Assembly (NCBI GenBank): GCA_012932295.1
Contig: JAAONU010000016.1
Span: forward strand, 14,858,111-14,922,110
DNA from: Cyclina sinensis
Lineage: Eukaryota > Mollusca > Bivalvia > Venerida > Veneridae
Direction of reading: 5' to 3'
DNA length: 64,000 nt
The notes below the pieces were generated by a model that was given only the letters and a program-made list of their open reading frames with translations, was not told the origin of the DNA and ran no database searches. Positions 23,585 to 35,100 of the stretch are shown in pieces; within the stretch, counting starts at the first letter, position 1; the number at the start of each line of letters is the position of its first letter. The translations under genes were made by a program, and so were the position numbers.

Positions 23585-24872
23585 TTTAAACTAGAGCTAT
23601 CACTAAATATGATTAATACCCCCAAAACACTGCTACAGAACAGAGGAAGTTATCAATTTAGTAACAGAATACTTCATAAAAAAATTGAAAAAGAGTTATG
23701 GTTTTGGGCAATTAAAGATAGTTGTGGTACTTGTACATTGCATTTCCTCTCACTGCGCTTGACCATTGTATGAAGTTGCATTGAATTCCAAAAAAATAGT
23801 TTTCAAGTTATTCTCCAGACAAAGAAAACTAACACAGGGCAATAACTGTGCAAACAGTGAAGACAGAGTTGTAGCTCTTGTACAATGCACATCCACTCAA
23901 TGTGCTTGACCATTGTATGAAGTTGCATTGAATTCCAACCACAAGTTTCCAATTTATATTCTGGAAAAGGAAATCCAAGGAAGGGCAATAACTCTGCAAA
24001 TAGTGAAGATGGAGTTATAGCTCTTATACAATGCACTTTCTCTCATTGTGCTTGATCATTGTATGAAGTTGCATTGAATTCCAACCAGTAGTTTTCAAGC
24101 TATGCTTCAAATAAAGAAAACAAAGGGTATTAACTCTGCAAATAGAGAAGATAGAGTTATGATTCTTGGACACTGCACTTCCTCTCATTGTGCTTGAACA
24201 TTGTATGAAGTTGCATTGAATTCCAACCAGTGGTTTTCAAGTTATCTTCCATACAAAGGAAAACCAACAAAGGACAATAACTCTGCAAAAAGTGAACAAG
24301 CAGTTATGACTCTTGGACACTGCACTTCCTCTCATTGTGCTTGACCATTTTTTGTAGTTGCAATGAATTCCAACCAGTAGTTTTAAAGTTATGCTCCGGA
24401 CAAGGAAAACCAATTAAGGGCAATAACTCTGAAAATAGAGAAGATGGATTTATGTTTCTTGGACACTGCACTTCCACTCATTGTGCTTGACCATTGTATG
24501 TAGTTGCATTGAATTCCAACCAGTAGTTTTCAAGTTATACTACGGACAAAAAAAAACAATAAAGGGCAATAACTCTAACAATAGAGAAGAAGTAGTTATG
24601 ATTATTGGACACTGCACTTCCTCCCATTGTGATTGACCACTGTGTGAAGTTGCAATGAATTCCAACCAGTAGTTTTTAAGTTATGCTCCGGACAAGGAAA
24701 AACAATAAAGGGCAATTACTCTGAAAATAGTGAAGATGGAGTTATGATTCTTGGACACTGCACTTCCTCTCATTGTGCTTGACCATTGTATGAAGTTACA
24801 TTGAATTCCAACCAGTAGTTTTCAAGTTATGCTCCGGACAAGGTAAACTTCGTTTTGGGGGTATAATGAAAC
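23585..24872 (+). mobile_element. Tandem-core element with 13-bp inverted subterminal repeats
   Basis: About eight units of 135-140 bp ('aagttatgctccggacaagg', 'gggcaataactctg', 'gttatgattcttggacactg', 'cttcctctcattgtgcttga', 'ccattgtatgaagttgca'). ATACCCCCAAAAC (23616-23628) is the exact reverse complement of GTTTTGGGGGTAT (24852-24864). The leader 'aaactagagct.tcactaaa' is shared with 48190. The duplicated flank at 13.6 kb lacks it, so it is a discrete insertion. Confidence 0.75.
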
Positions 24873-25250
24873 AGATAATGATAGATATTTACTTTCACTT
24901 CATTCACTGGTAAACTGCAGGTCTGAATCATTTTTCACCAATTATTTTTCAATGTATCAGATAGGCTGCAAAATTTTGCATATTTACTAATCAATTTAGC
25001 CAGAGATGGAAGCTCATTTCTAAAAATCATGAGCTGGTATATAGCCGGCTGACAGGGAAGCTGTTTCTCTATCAAACATTTTGGACAGCTTCAATCAGAT
25101 TTCACCAGCTCCTGATTTTCGTTTACTGTACTTTAGTAAGTGCAAAATTATATGTTCCTAAGAAGTGGAATGAAAAAAAGTTTATATACAAGTATCGGTA
25201 AAACTGCTTAATGAGACAAGGCTAAGAGACAATAAGCTCAACGGCATAGT
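24873..25250. repeat. Duplicated non-coding segment, copy 2, part 2
   Basis: Counterpart of about 13606-13960 ('taatgata.ata.ttactttca', 'ctgcaggtctgaatca', 'agacaataa'). Confidence 0.7.
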
Positions 25251-27729
25251 TAATTCTTTGAGCTATGAAATCTTTCCAATATTTTACAAATATGTGTTTG
25301 TTCCCCTTCAACCAAAGCTGTATTCATTTCCACCAATTTTAAACAGTTATGGCAGATAACAAGAACTGTCTAAATAAGGAATCTTAGGGGTAAAATGTGA
25401 TGACACAAAGAGCTGACAGTTATTTTACTGAAAGCATGTGAAAGTTTCAGACTAATATTTAAGTTTTTACTTCTGAATTATTGATAAACATAGGAGTACA
25501 AAATTAACACTGATTTTCCTCCAAGAAAAAAGGAGTTTCTATAATTTTTCTAATTCAAGTTTAATTCAATTCATTTAATATTGTAATCTGTCTTTAAATT
25601 CATTTTTTCTAGTGCATTTTCATGCTTATAGTCAAGTTTGTCTTTCCTTTTATAGTCAGAAGCAGTGGTGAAATTCTAAGTTACAACACCCTTTTCAGGT
25701 AGGGTGTTAAATTATTTCTCCATTTCAAATGAAAGCAGTCTACTGAAAACCATAAAAGTCTTTGCAACTTTGTCTTACGCATGTTTGCTGTACAAATGAA
25801 ATATTAAGTACCAACAGTTACAGAGAAGTCTTGCATTTTTCAGTTAGATATGAATTAAGTCACAGGGACAGATGAAATTTCAGAATTTCAACAAGAAACA
25901 CTGTAACTTCTGATTTGGAAGCAGTTTTTCAGCCATAAAATGCTACATTTCTGCTCATAAATCTTGATTTATAAACATAAACTTCCATAATTTTCAATGA
26001 CAGTGGTCAATCATTAAAGGCTTAAAGCTATATATGAAACTGACAAAAATGAGCAAAGGGCTGTAAAATAAGACAAATATGAAGCTTTCTATTCAAATTA
26101 TCGGAATGAACCAACAAAATTATTTATTATACAATGTACATGTATGTTCTTGTTGACACATCAAAAGATTGAAGCACCTAAGACTGTAGCACTGGCTTGT
26201 TTAGTTCAAAGATTTTTATTATAAACTAAGTCAATTCACAAAATGCCCAAGTTGTTATGGTTTTAATCCTGTTACTCTAAAATAAATGCATCTACATGAA
26301 GTGACTGGTAAAAATCTAAAATCTGGTGGATAGAAAACTAAATCAGATCATCCAAAACGGAATGGTTCTGAACTGAGAAATTCAAAAAACTTTCAAAGAG
26401 AATAAAACAAACACATCATGTAGAACTAAACACGGTATAAAAGGCAAACATGACAAAATATAACTGTAAGCACTTCCATTTAAAAATAAAGCCAACTAAA
26501 ACAATGTCATGTACTAAATAAGAACTACTCAATAATTTGTCTAAAGGAAATACATGCAATGATAAATACAAGTGGAAATAGATAAAAATACATAAAATCA
26601 AACTGACTTAAATTATAAAGTTGAACACGCTTTAAATGCTTTGAAACTTAGCAATGTGGTTTCAAAAACTGTTTTTAGATAACTGATGACAAATGCAAAA
26701 CTATTCTCATGAGTCAATGTTCAGCACCTTCTCTACCTATCAGGAGAAAATTTTATGAACTTAAATACATACCAATAAACCTGTAGACATACAGAATTTT
26801 TATCTATAAAAGTGATATTTTTTTCATTGTTAACATGTTTGATTGTAACTGGCAGCGACTAATAGAAGAGATATAGTTAAGATAATAGTACATCAGAAAT
26901 CTACAAAAAAGTGTAATTCTAAGCATTCATATCCAGTGATTTTCGCTTTTTTTCCAATTTTTTTTCCACAGCCAATAAAAGGATCTGAGTTCAAATAAGA
27001 GTGATAATATAACTAGTGTTAAAGAAATGGACTCATTAAAAATCCATAGCCCTAATATACTTTGGTAGTTTCTCATATATAAACCAGTGACTATAATACC
27101 ATTACAACAACTAATTCTAGCATATTTCCATTTCACTTCGATTTGTAAGTGCTTTAAAAGTCAATATGACTTCCCTCTGTTTTTTTAAAAACATTTTCCC
27201 CCATCAAGGTATCCCACAACTGAGTCATCTTAACAGTTAAAAATCAAATCATTTCTTGAGTTAATACAAAAATGACATACTTCTCAGTAAGTGCGAGATG
27301 GCAAGTAAAATTTGGAAATAAAAAAAAAAAATAATTTTGAACTAAAATGTGCATAAATCAGTAAATACTTTTTTTTTAAATTAAAAATGCTAAAAAAAAT
27401 TTTTTTTTAACTTGCTTTAAGAGGTATATGATTTGGAACACAGTTTATCAGAACATCAAGTCATCAATGCCATAAAAAAATATATATAATTAAGTAAGAC
27501 TACAAACATTGGCAGAAAACAGCAGGCAAGAATGTACCTCTGTATGAACATAAACATGCTTCATATGTTAACAGGTCTTATCAAAACATACAACTCATTA
27601 CCAAGAAAATTATCACTATGGAACAAAAAAAAAGATGCGAAATAAAAATTATTTATACCAATGTTTGAAATTAAATACAAGACTTAAAAGTACTATACCA
27701 TCTGTGCATACTTTGACTGTAAGAAGGTG
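25251..27729. other. AT-rich non-coding stretch
   Basis: No gene recognised. Poly-A and poly-T runs at 27320-27410. Confidence 0.35.
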
Positions 27730-27906
27730 AGATGTACATGGTTAACAGACTGACTCGCGAGATGTACATCGTTAACAGACTGACTCGCGAGATGTACATG
27801 GTTTACAGACTGACTCGCGAGATGTACATGGTTAACAGACTGACTCGCGAGATGTACATGGTTAACAGACTGACTCGCGAGATGTACATGGTTAACAGAC
27901 TGACTC
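27730..27906. repeat. 30-bp tandem repeat, six near-identical units
   Basis: Units start at 27730, 27760, 27790, 27820, 27850 and 27880; the last is short by a few bases. Each has three 6-bp palindromes: TGTACA, GTTAAC and TCGCGA. Only single-base variants occur (ATGG to ATCG, GTTAAC to GTTTAC). The 10-residue periodic ORF (MYMVNRLTRE) follows from the 30-bp period. Confidence 0.95.
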
Positions 27907-30433
27907 TAAAGATTATTCACACAAAAATGAAACGAGTAAGCAACTTGGTCTAAATACGAACAAAACATAAGCCAAGCAGACATAATGGAGTTATTTACAA
28001 AACAAATATATACAACATTATAAGGAATTCTAAATCGATCAACTTTATACCAAGAACAATTTACATCAACAGTACAGCTGATGCATACAGCTGTGACTTG
28101 ACACAGTGATGTCAGATGTACATTACTGTGTTTATGACATAATTAAGACAAGCTGACAAAGTTTAATTTGCAATGTACACAGATCAAATCAACAAACCTT
28201 ATCTAATGAAACAGGAAGTCAGTCAAGAAACTATTGAAGAAAAACCTGATTAACAAAACTGAGCAACAATTTTCTGGAATCTGAAAAATATTGGGCCAAA
28301 TATACATATATATATAAACAAGAGATGTTTGTAAAACATATATGCCCCCCACCCCCTAGCGCCTTATCTCTAGACGCAGCCATGAAGTTTTGAGGAGCTC
28401 GGACCAAGCGTTCTATAGTTCTTGATCAGAAACCACTTTTCTATTCAAAGACACTGTGACCTTGGCCTTTGACCTGGTGACCTGAAAAACTATAGGGCTC
28501 ATCTACAAGTTATGAACAACTTACATGCCAAGTTTGAGGAACATGGGCCCAAGTGTTCTACAGTTATTCATTGGAAACCATTTTGCTTTTAAAGGTCACT
28601 GTGACCCTTGACCCAATGAACTGAAAAATGATGGTTGTCATCTACTGATCATGAAAAACCTATAAACTAAGTCTGACGAACCTGGGCCCTAGGATTCCCT
28701 AGATATTTAGCAGAAACTGTTATGCTTTTCAAAGTTACTGTGACCTTGACCTTTGACCTAATCAACCTAAAAACTACACGGATCATCTGTCATGACCAAC
28801 CTCCAACCTTCTTAAATATCCCAAATTCATAGCTTTAATTTCTAGCAAAAGAATGTAAGTATTGTTTTGTTAAGATTTACAGTTCAGTGTATCTGTGATT
28901 TAAATGCAGGAATCCAAAATACAAGGGCTAAGGGCAAAAACAAACCATCTGCTTCTAGCATAATATCCCATATTTCTGAAACAATTTTTATCCCACTTTA
29001 AAAGGTCGAAACCGTAGATATATCTTAAAATAATACAAGTTATACACCTTGTTTGATGTACAATAAGTGATTAAGCTTTAACAAACCTATAATTGCTAAG
29101 GCTTCTTAAACTCATTTCTGGTAGTATCTGGATCTATACTGTACAGTTATCAGTTGTACAACTTTCCTTTGCATTTAATCTTCCAAGTGACAATTCAGGA
29201 TAGGAATGCATCTTTAAGTCATTAAGAAAAATTCTAAACATGACAAAAGAAACATAAATAGATTATTTAAAGGGAACAGAACATTCATCATTATATGCTA
29301 AGCAAGCCAAGCGTACCTTAGGTTCACAGCTGAAACCTATGACAGAAGGGAAGGTCTGCAAACTAAAATTTCAAGGAACAATTCACCAACAACTGATGAT
29401 ATTTATCTTGCAAGACCCTTGATAAGGCTACTTTTACCCTAGCTTCCCTTCCTGGCTGAACCCTGCTTTCTGTAACAGGACTAAATCTAACTCATCCAAC
29501 AGGGAAGCACTTTGATGCTATGAAGAGGATATAAATAAAAATCTTAAAGAAAGTTATTTTCTATCTTACATGATAAAACAAAAGAAAAAATACTTTTTGA
29601 TCTAACACAATAATAGTAGCACTGTTATCTTAATTTACAGACTGCATTTTGTCTTGTATTTTTACTGTTAAGAATAAAGATGTTTGTTTAGCCTATAAGA
29701 TTTTGAACTACATATCTAAATGAAAATATTTCTCAAGTTTTCTACCTGGATTGCAAAGTTCTCTTATGTAAATAAAATAAGATCCACTATAAAGCAACAA
29801 AAATATAATCATAAACAATGAAATCAAAAGACAACAAAACAAACAAGAAAATCAGCACACTTGATATATATATATGTAACACAACAATTAACATATAACA
29901 CTGAATGAGACAAAATGTCAAAAAGTGGCATGTATAAACATCCTAAAAAAAAAAAAAATCTTAAATGTATTTTTTCATAAGATACCGTATCTTCATTTAT
30001 GCAAGATACTGAACATAACTTGAAAAAAAAATCTAGACAAATGCATAGACAAATACATGTGCAAACAGGGCTGAACTGGAATCATACATAATGCAAACAG
30101 TGTGTCAAGAAAGCGCAAACACAAAAATACTGTTTTGCATAAATGAGGCAATAAACAAAACAAAAAAAAGGAAAAGATTCATGAAATCTGTCATCAGAAA
30201 AAAACTTTTTCAGCTAAATTCTAATACCTTTACCAGTTCATGTAATGACAACAATTTGGTAACAAGTATTTAAATACAGATGTAAAATTTTCATATTTCA
30301 GTGCCTCAGTGACTGAAATCAAGGTGTCTAGTTTTACAATAAATTATTTTTTAATAAAATCTTAACCAGAGAGCATAATACTGATAGCATTCTATACCTT
30401 TACACAAAAAACAGCAGTAAACCTCTATCTTCT
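27907..30433. other. AT-rich stretch with a dispersed bivalve repeat
   Basis: About 28315-28850 begins 'acaagagatgtttgtaaaac' and carries 'tgtgaccttggcctttgacc' and 'tgacctgaaaa' in two or three degenerate units; the same phrases recur at 63455. The rest is AT-rich and unremarkable. Confidence 0.4.
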
Positions 30434-30675
30434 TTAACCCTTTACTCCATAAATATGCATTTTTACGCATGTGCAACCAGTGTAGATCCAGATCAGCCGG
30501 CACATCTGTGCCATCTGATCAGGATCTGCACTGGTCACTTTTTGGTCAGAAATAACCTAATGTATCAAAAGGCAAACATTGTAGACCCTGATCAGATAGC
30601 ACGGATGTTCCGACTGATCTGGATCTACACTGTTTTCCCAAGCCATAAAGGTGTATATATGGAGGAAAGGGTTAA
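30434..30675. mobile_element. TTAA-flanked MITE (piggyBac-type ends)
   Basis: The 242-bp element starts TTAACCCTTTACTCCATA and ends TATGGAGGAAAGGGTTAA, 18-bp inverted repeats with one mismatch that include TTAA at both ends. Internal words 'gcaaccagtgtagatccaga' and 'ctgatcaggatctgcactgg' are themselves partly inverted. This looks like a family common in bivalve genomes. Confidence 0.75.
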
Positions 30676-31309
30676 CACCTTGCTAAATGTGCTTAAAGGT
30701 ATAGAAAGGTACAGAAATAATAGCATCTTGCTTCATATTTGAACTGCATGCTGCAAGCATTTCTAGTTTAAGCTGCATATAACGTATGTTAAGTATACAA
30801 GCAGTTATATATACATTGTGCATACATACACAATTTAAACATTATGTATCCATAAGGCAGACAGTCTCCATTTTACTTTATTTTTCAACAACTTTTTAGT
30901 AATTACTCCTTAAAACAGTGATTACTGATAGAAAAGCAAAACAAGATTCCCTGTTCTTGTTATTAATAAATTGCAATACTGATCTTGTACTCTTTTGAGC
31001 AAGACGGCCTCTTGTTATTTTTTGCTAGATTACTGACTTAGCTTTACAAATGCCTAAAACCATTGGACAAATTTTCATTTTTACAGTAATAAGGGATAGT
31101 GGGGAGATAAATGTTTGGTTACAATAACTGAACACAAAACCAAAATGAATTTCATCATGTCACTACAGGGTCCTCTGAAATCCAATGTTCAAATGATTAA
31201 CCACGATATTCCACTCATACTCAGCAATGAGATTTGCAGAATATACACCTAACTAGAGGGTGATGGCAAATAATGGATTCCTCATTAAAATAAATTAGAA
31301 AGAACTAAA
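30676..31309. other. 3' flank of paralog B
   Basis: Nothing recognised other than a possible minus-strand AATAAA at 30883-30878. Confidence 0.3.
30878..30883 (-). terminator. Possible polyadenylation signal of paralog B
   Basis: First minus-strand AATAAA that I find downstream of the stop, 1.1 kb away. A nearer non-canonical signal could be used instead. Confidence 0.2.
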
Positions 31310-31865
31310 CATGAGGCATGATTTGAAAAATATTAGTAATTCTTAAACCCATTTGCTGATGTCTCAGCCTAATGCCTTTTGACAAGAAAATTTGAAGAGT
31401 TTGTCTATATAAGTCATCTTACACCCAGCCAAAAATGATAGGGGCATAGTTTGAACAACGTTGGTATACTTGCTTAATGCAAAATTTCAAAACTCTCTGC
31501 CCAAGGGTATGGGTCAATGACTAAATGAACACTATATGAACAAATCTTGGTCGAGCACCACTGGATAATACTACACACTTAATTTCAGGGTTCTGGGCTA
31601 GTGGTTTTAGATAGGAACATTTTTAAATTTTTCTATTCTTGTAGCATTCAGTTCAGCAAAGAATGAAATTCTTTCAATAGTTTTGGTTGAGCTTCATGCA
31701 AAAAACAGCCCTGCCAAGTTTCATCAACTTTGATTCTGTGGTTTAGGAGGAGACATATTTTTTTAAGGAGCAGACATGACATTGGACACGGGGCATCACA
31801 AAAGATCCACCTAAGCACAATGTGCTCAAGTGATCTAACAAATTCCCAAATTATATCATTTCCCA
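31310..31865. repeat. Dispersed tandem-core repeat in the 3' region of paralog B
   Basis: Related to units at 34100-35400 ('aaggaacctgcca..tttcatcaa', 'agaatgaaattctttcaa', 'gtggtttaggaggagaca', 'gagctcaagtgatct'-like end). It may lie within the 3' UTR. Confidence 0.45.
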
Positions 31866-32010
31866 ACTACAGAACAATACACCAATGTCTGGTGTAATGC
31901 CAAAATGAAGTGGTTTTGTTTTTGCTCCTGTGGAAGTTGAGGCCATAGGTTGGCCATAATCTCTTTAGTCTTCTTGTGTTCTATTTCAGCTGCCTGCTTA
32001 TTCTGTATCA
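31866..32010 (-). other. 3' UTR of paralog B, proximal part
   Basis: Sequence after the stop codon. It runs into the repeat at 31310-31865. The cleavage site was not located. Confidence 0.4.
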
Positions 32011-32140
32011 TCAAACCATTTCCTGTTTTGTAACCAGTCTCTGTAGTACTAAGGACAAGTTCACTCCAGAGGTGATTCCTAAGACAAGGAAGAACGCCAT
32101 CATCATACCTGCTCTACCCATCATGGAAGGTTCCACTTCT
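32011..32140 (-). CDS. SLC29-like: Paralog B coding exon 14 (last helix, stop)
   Basis: 130 nt after TTTTACAG|AGAAG; KEVEPSMMGRAGMMMAFFLV, LGITSGVNLSLVLQRLV, then TKQEMV and TGA at 32013-32011. It matches the vertebrate ENT C-terminal AG.IMAFFL.LGL.LG helix. Confidence 0.93.
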
Positions 32141-35100
32141 CTGTAAAAGTTCAATATAAAAATGAAATTCAATAACTATTCTACATTTCATGGAAAACTA
32201 CACTATTCTGAAAAACATCTGAACAATGCCAAATGTGACATTATCACATGGAAAAACTTTCAGCTCAATCAGGACAAATATCTGATTATGTAAATATTAT
32301 TACAAATTGCTTTTGATGCTAGAAAAGCCAAGATTTCTTCAGGACTGCCAAGCAACAAGTGAATTTAATCAACAGCCAAATTACTATTTTCTGCATATCA
32401 CCCAAAGACCTGATTTTATTTCTGCTTCTTTGATCAGAAATTGTTCACTTTCCAACAATTTTGCTCAGACTCATACTTACTTTGGCCCATACATCATTGT
32501 GAGACTACTGTAGTATCCACTGGTGAAAGCCATCACTATTCCAGCAATGATGAACACAATGTCACTTGGAATATATACTGGAAACCTTCGTTCAAATCCT
32601 ACAGGGTGGTAGTTACAGAATATATAGACTGGGATGAGAATCACAGCTCGTAACACAATCGGGATCCATACATGTCTAGGACCAGGCTGAAAGCATTAAC
32701 AAAATAAATACACATCTGATGTATGGTCTCTGTGAAAGAAACAGAAATGGTTTTCCTTTGGTTTTAGCTTTAATATCATGGCACTTTGAATTTGTTTTAC
32801 ATGGTTTTCCTTTTATCATAAGCCTACAATCCACGGCTACTGAAACTCAGAATGAAAACTTGAGTTATCACTGAAGGTGATTAATACCCCCTGAACACCA
32901 CTTTGATACTAAAGTATGGAATATAAAAACTTGAAATCCTCATATATTTTAAGGGTGAATGTCAGTTTTCAATTTTTTCTAATACTACATATTTTCATTG
33001 AAAGTTTTTAATATTAACAATGTTTTTAACCCTGAAGTGCTAATAGTACTTTGTCTGATGTTGTTAAGGTATACAATTACATGTCTTTCCATCAGTATGT
33101 TTAGTTACATTTTAAAACTAGCTGTTATTTCCCCTGCCTAAAACAAGGGTAAATTTGATTATCTATATATTTTGTTCTAACAAACCTACAAACCAAGTCA
33201 TTGTATTTCATAGTAGAAGATCATTAAAAAGCTTTTCTATTTAACTTTTTATAAAGAATTATATAAATTAATTGCATAAATAATTTTTAGACCTCAGTGG
33301 CATGATTAACATCATTTTGTTAAATCAATCCTCTGTTCAATACTAAAAGCACTAGTTACCATGTATCTATATTTCAAAGTCCAAGGCAATCTGTTAAAGA
33401 GGCTGTACTCCAGATTTGACATGAAAATTTTTTTTTCATAAATTATATATTTAGATGCCGTGAGATTATAACAACATAATATTTTAATTCAAAACTGAAT
33501 AATTATAAAAGTCAAAATAGAATAAAAAAAATATTTTCGCTCCAGCCTGATTTGAACTCTGGACCCTCATGTTAACAAAATATTTCCAACGCTTTTACTG
33601 TCACCACCATCGCCGCATGTGATATTACAGATATTTACTTTAAATCTTATACGATATAGTTATACCGTCGCATTACGGTATAGCACTTTGAAAGGGAAAA
33701 AAATCAATTTATAATGTAATTATTTGACTTATTTTTTTATTTTTCAGTATGTTATTTTTTAAGCATCGATCATAAATATTACAAGAAATTTATAATACAA
33801 GAAAACTTTCTTTTTTTGTCATCTGGAGCACAGCCCCTTTAAACAGTTTTAGAGTTATGCTCCGGACAAGAAAATTGCAAAAAGGGAGATAATTTAAAAT
33901 AGGACAAGTGAGAGTTATGGTTCTTTCACTCTGCACTCCTCCTTGTCACCATTTCAAGTTTCAAGTCACATATACATGGGTGAACACAATGTCAACTGGA
34001 ATATATACTTAAACTTAAAATCCTGAAACTGCCAGATTTTGAACAAAAATCTACACTTTCTCTACTGTATCATATAGGCCAAAAATCAGCTAAAATCCTG
34101 AATTCAGGATTATTCCTGAAAACTTTCATCCATGCTTATATGGCCAAATTTGACCCCTGGGAAATAATTTGTACAATCTTGACAGAGGTCAACTACACAA
34201 TGCTACAGAGCAAATTTCAAGACTATTGACCTGCAGTTTCACAGAAGATGATTTTTAAAGTTTTTCCTACATAACTCAATGTAAATCAAGTGACTCCTCA
34301 AGTGGGCTCAATTTTGACCTAAGGGACATAATCTGTGTATTTTGGAAGAGCTTTACTACATGATACTACATACCAAATTTTAAAACTGAGGGCCTTCTGG
34401 TTTCAGAGAAGACTTTTTCAAGAATTTATATTTTATACATATTTGACCCCAAAGGCAGAGTCAATTATGACCCCATGGGCATAATTTTAACTATGTTTGT
34501 AGAAGACTACTAGATGTTTCAAAATGCATCAGCTATAGGCCTTGTGGTTTCAGAGCAGAAGATCATCAAGGTTTTAATTCTATAAGCCTATGTTAAATCA
34601 AGCGACTCCTGGGTGGGGCTATAAATGACCCCAGGGACATAAACTGAGCAACAGAGGATGTCTCGATGATGCTGTATGCAAAATATCTCAGCTCAAGGCC
34701 TTTAAGACAAGAAGATTTTCAAAGTTTTTCCTATATAATCCTATACAAAACATTACACCCTTGGAGCGGGGCCAATTTTGAACCCAGGGACACAGTTTCA
34801 ACAACCTTGGTACAAGCCTACTAGACAATGTGACACAAAATATTTAAACTCAAAGCCATATGGTTTAACAGAAGAAGATTTTTAACATTTTCCTATAAAT
34901 GTCTAACTATTACGTAGCGAACACCAGGGCTGTGCCATTACCCCAGGGGTATAATTTGAACAATCTTGGTAAAGAACCTCTAGATGATGATCCATGCAAA
35001 AGGTATCTCAGCTCTAGCACTTTTGGTTTCATACAGGTATAGATTTTCAAAGATTTTCCAATATAATTCTATGCAAAACATGTGATCTCTGGGGCAGGGT

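Noticed and set aside
13115..25250. A third, degenerate ENT copy between A and B
   Set aside because: The duplicated segments at 13 kb and 23-25 kb contain no match to any ENT exon, and none was found between them.
27730..27906. CRISPR-like regular repeat
   Set aside because: Units are directly abutting with no unique spacers, in a eukaryotic intergenic region; it is a plain minisatellite.
27732..27953. 73-codon ORF of MYMVNRLTRE repeats
   Set aside because: Forced by the 30-bp period; no sign of a gene around it.
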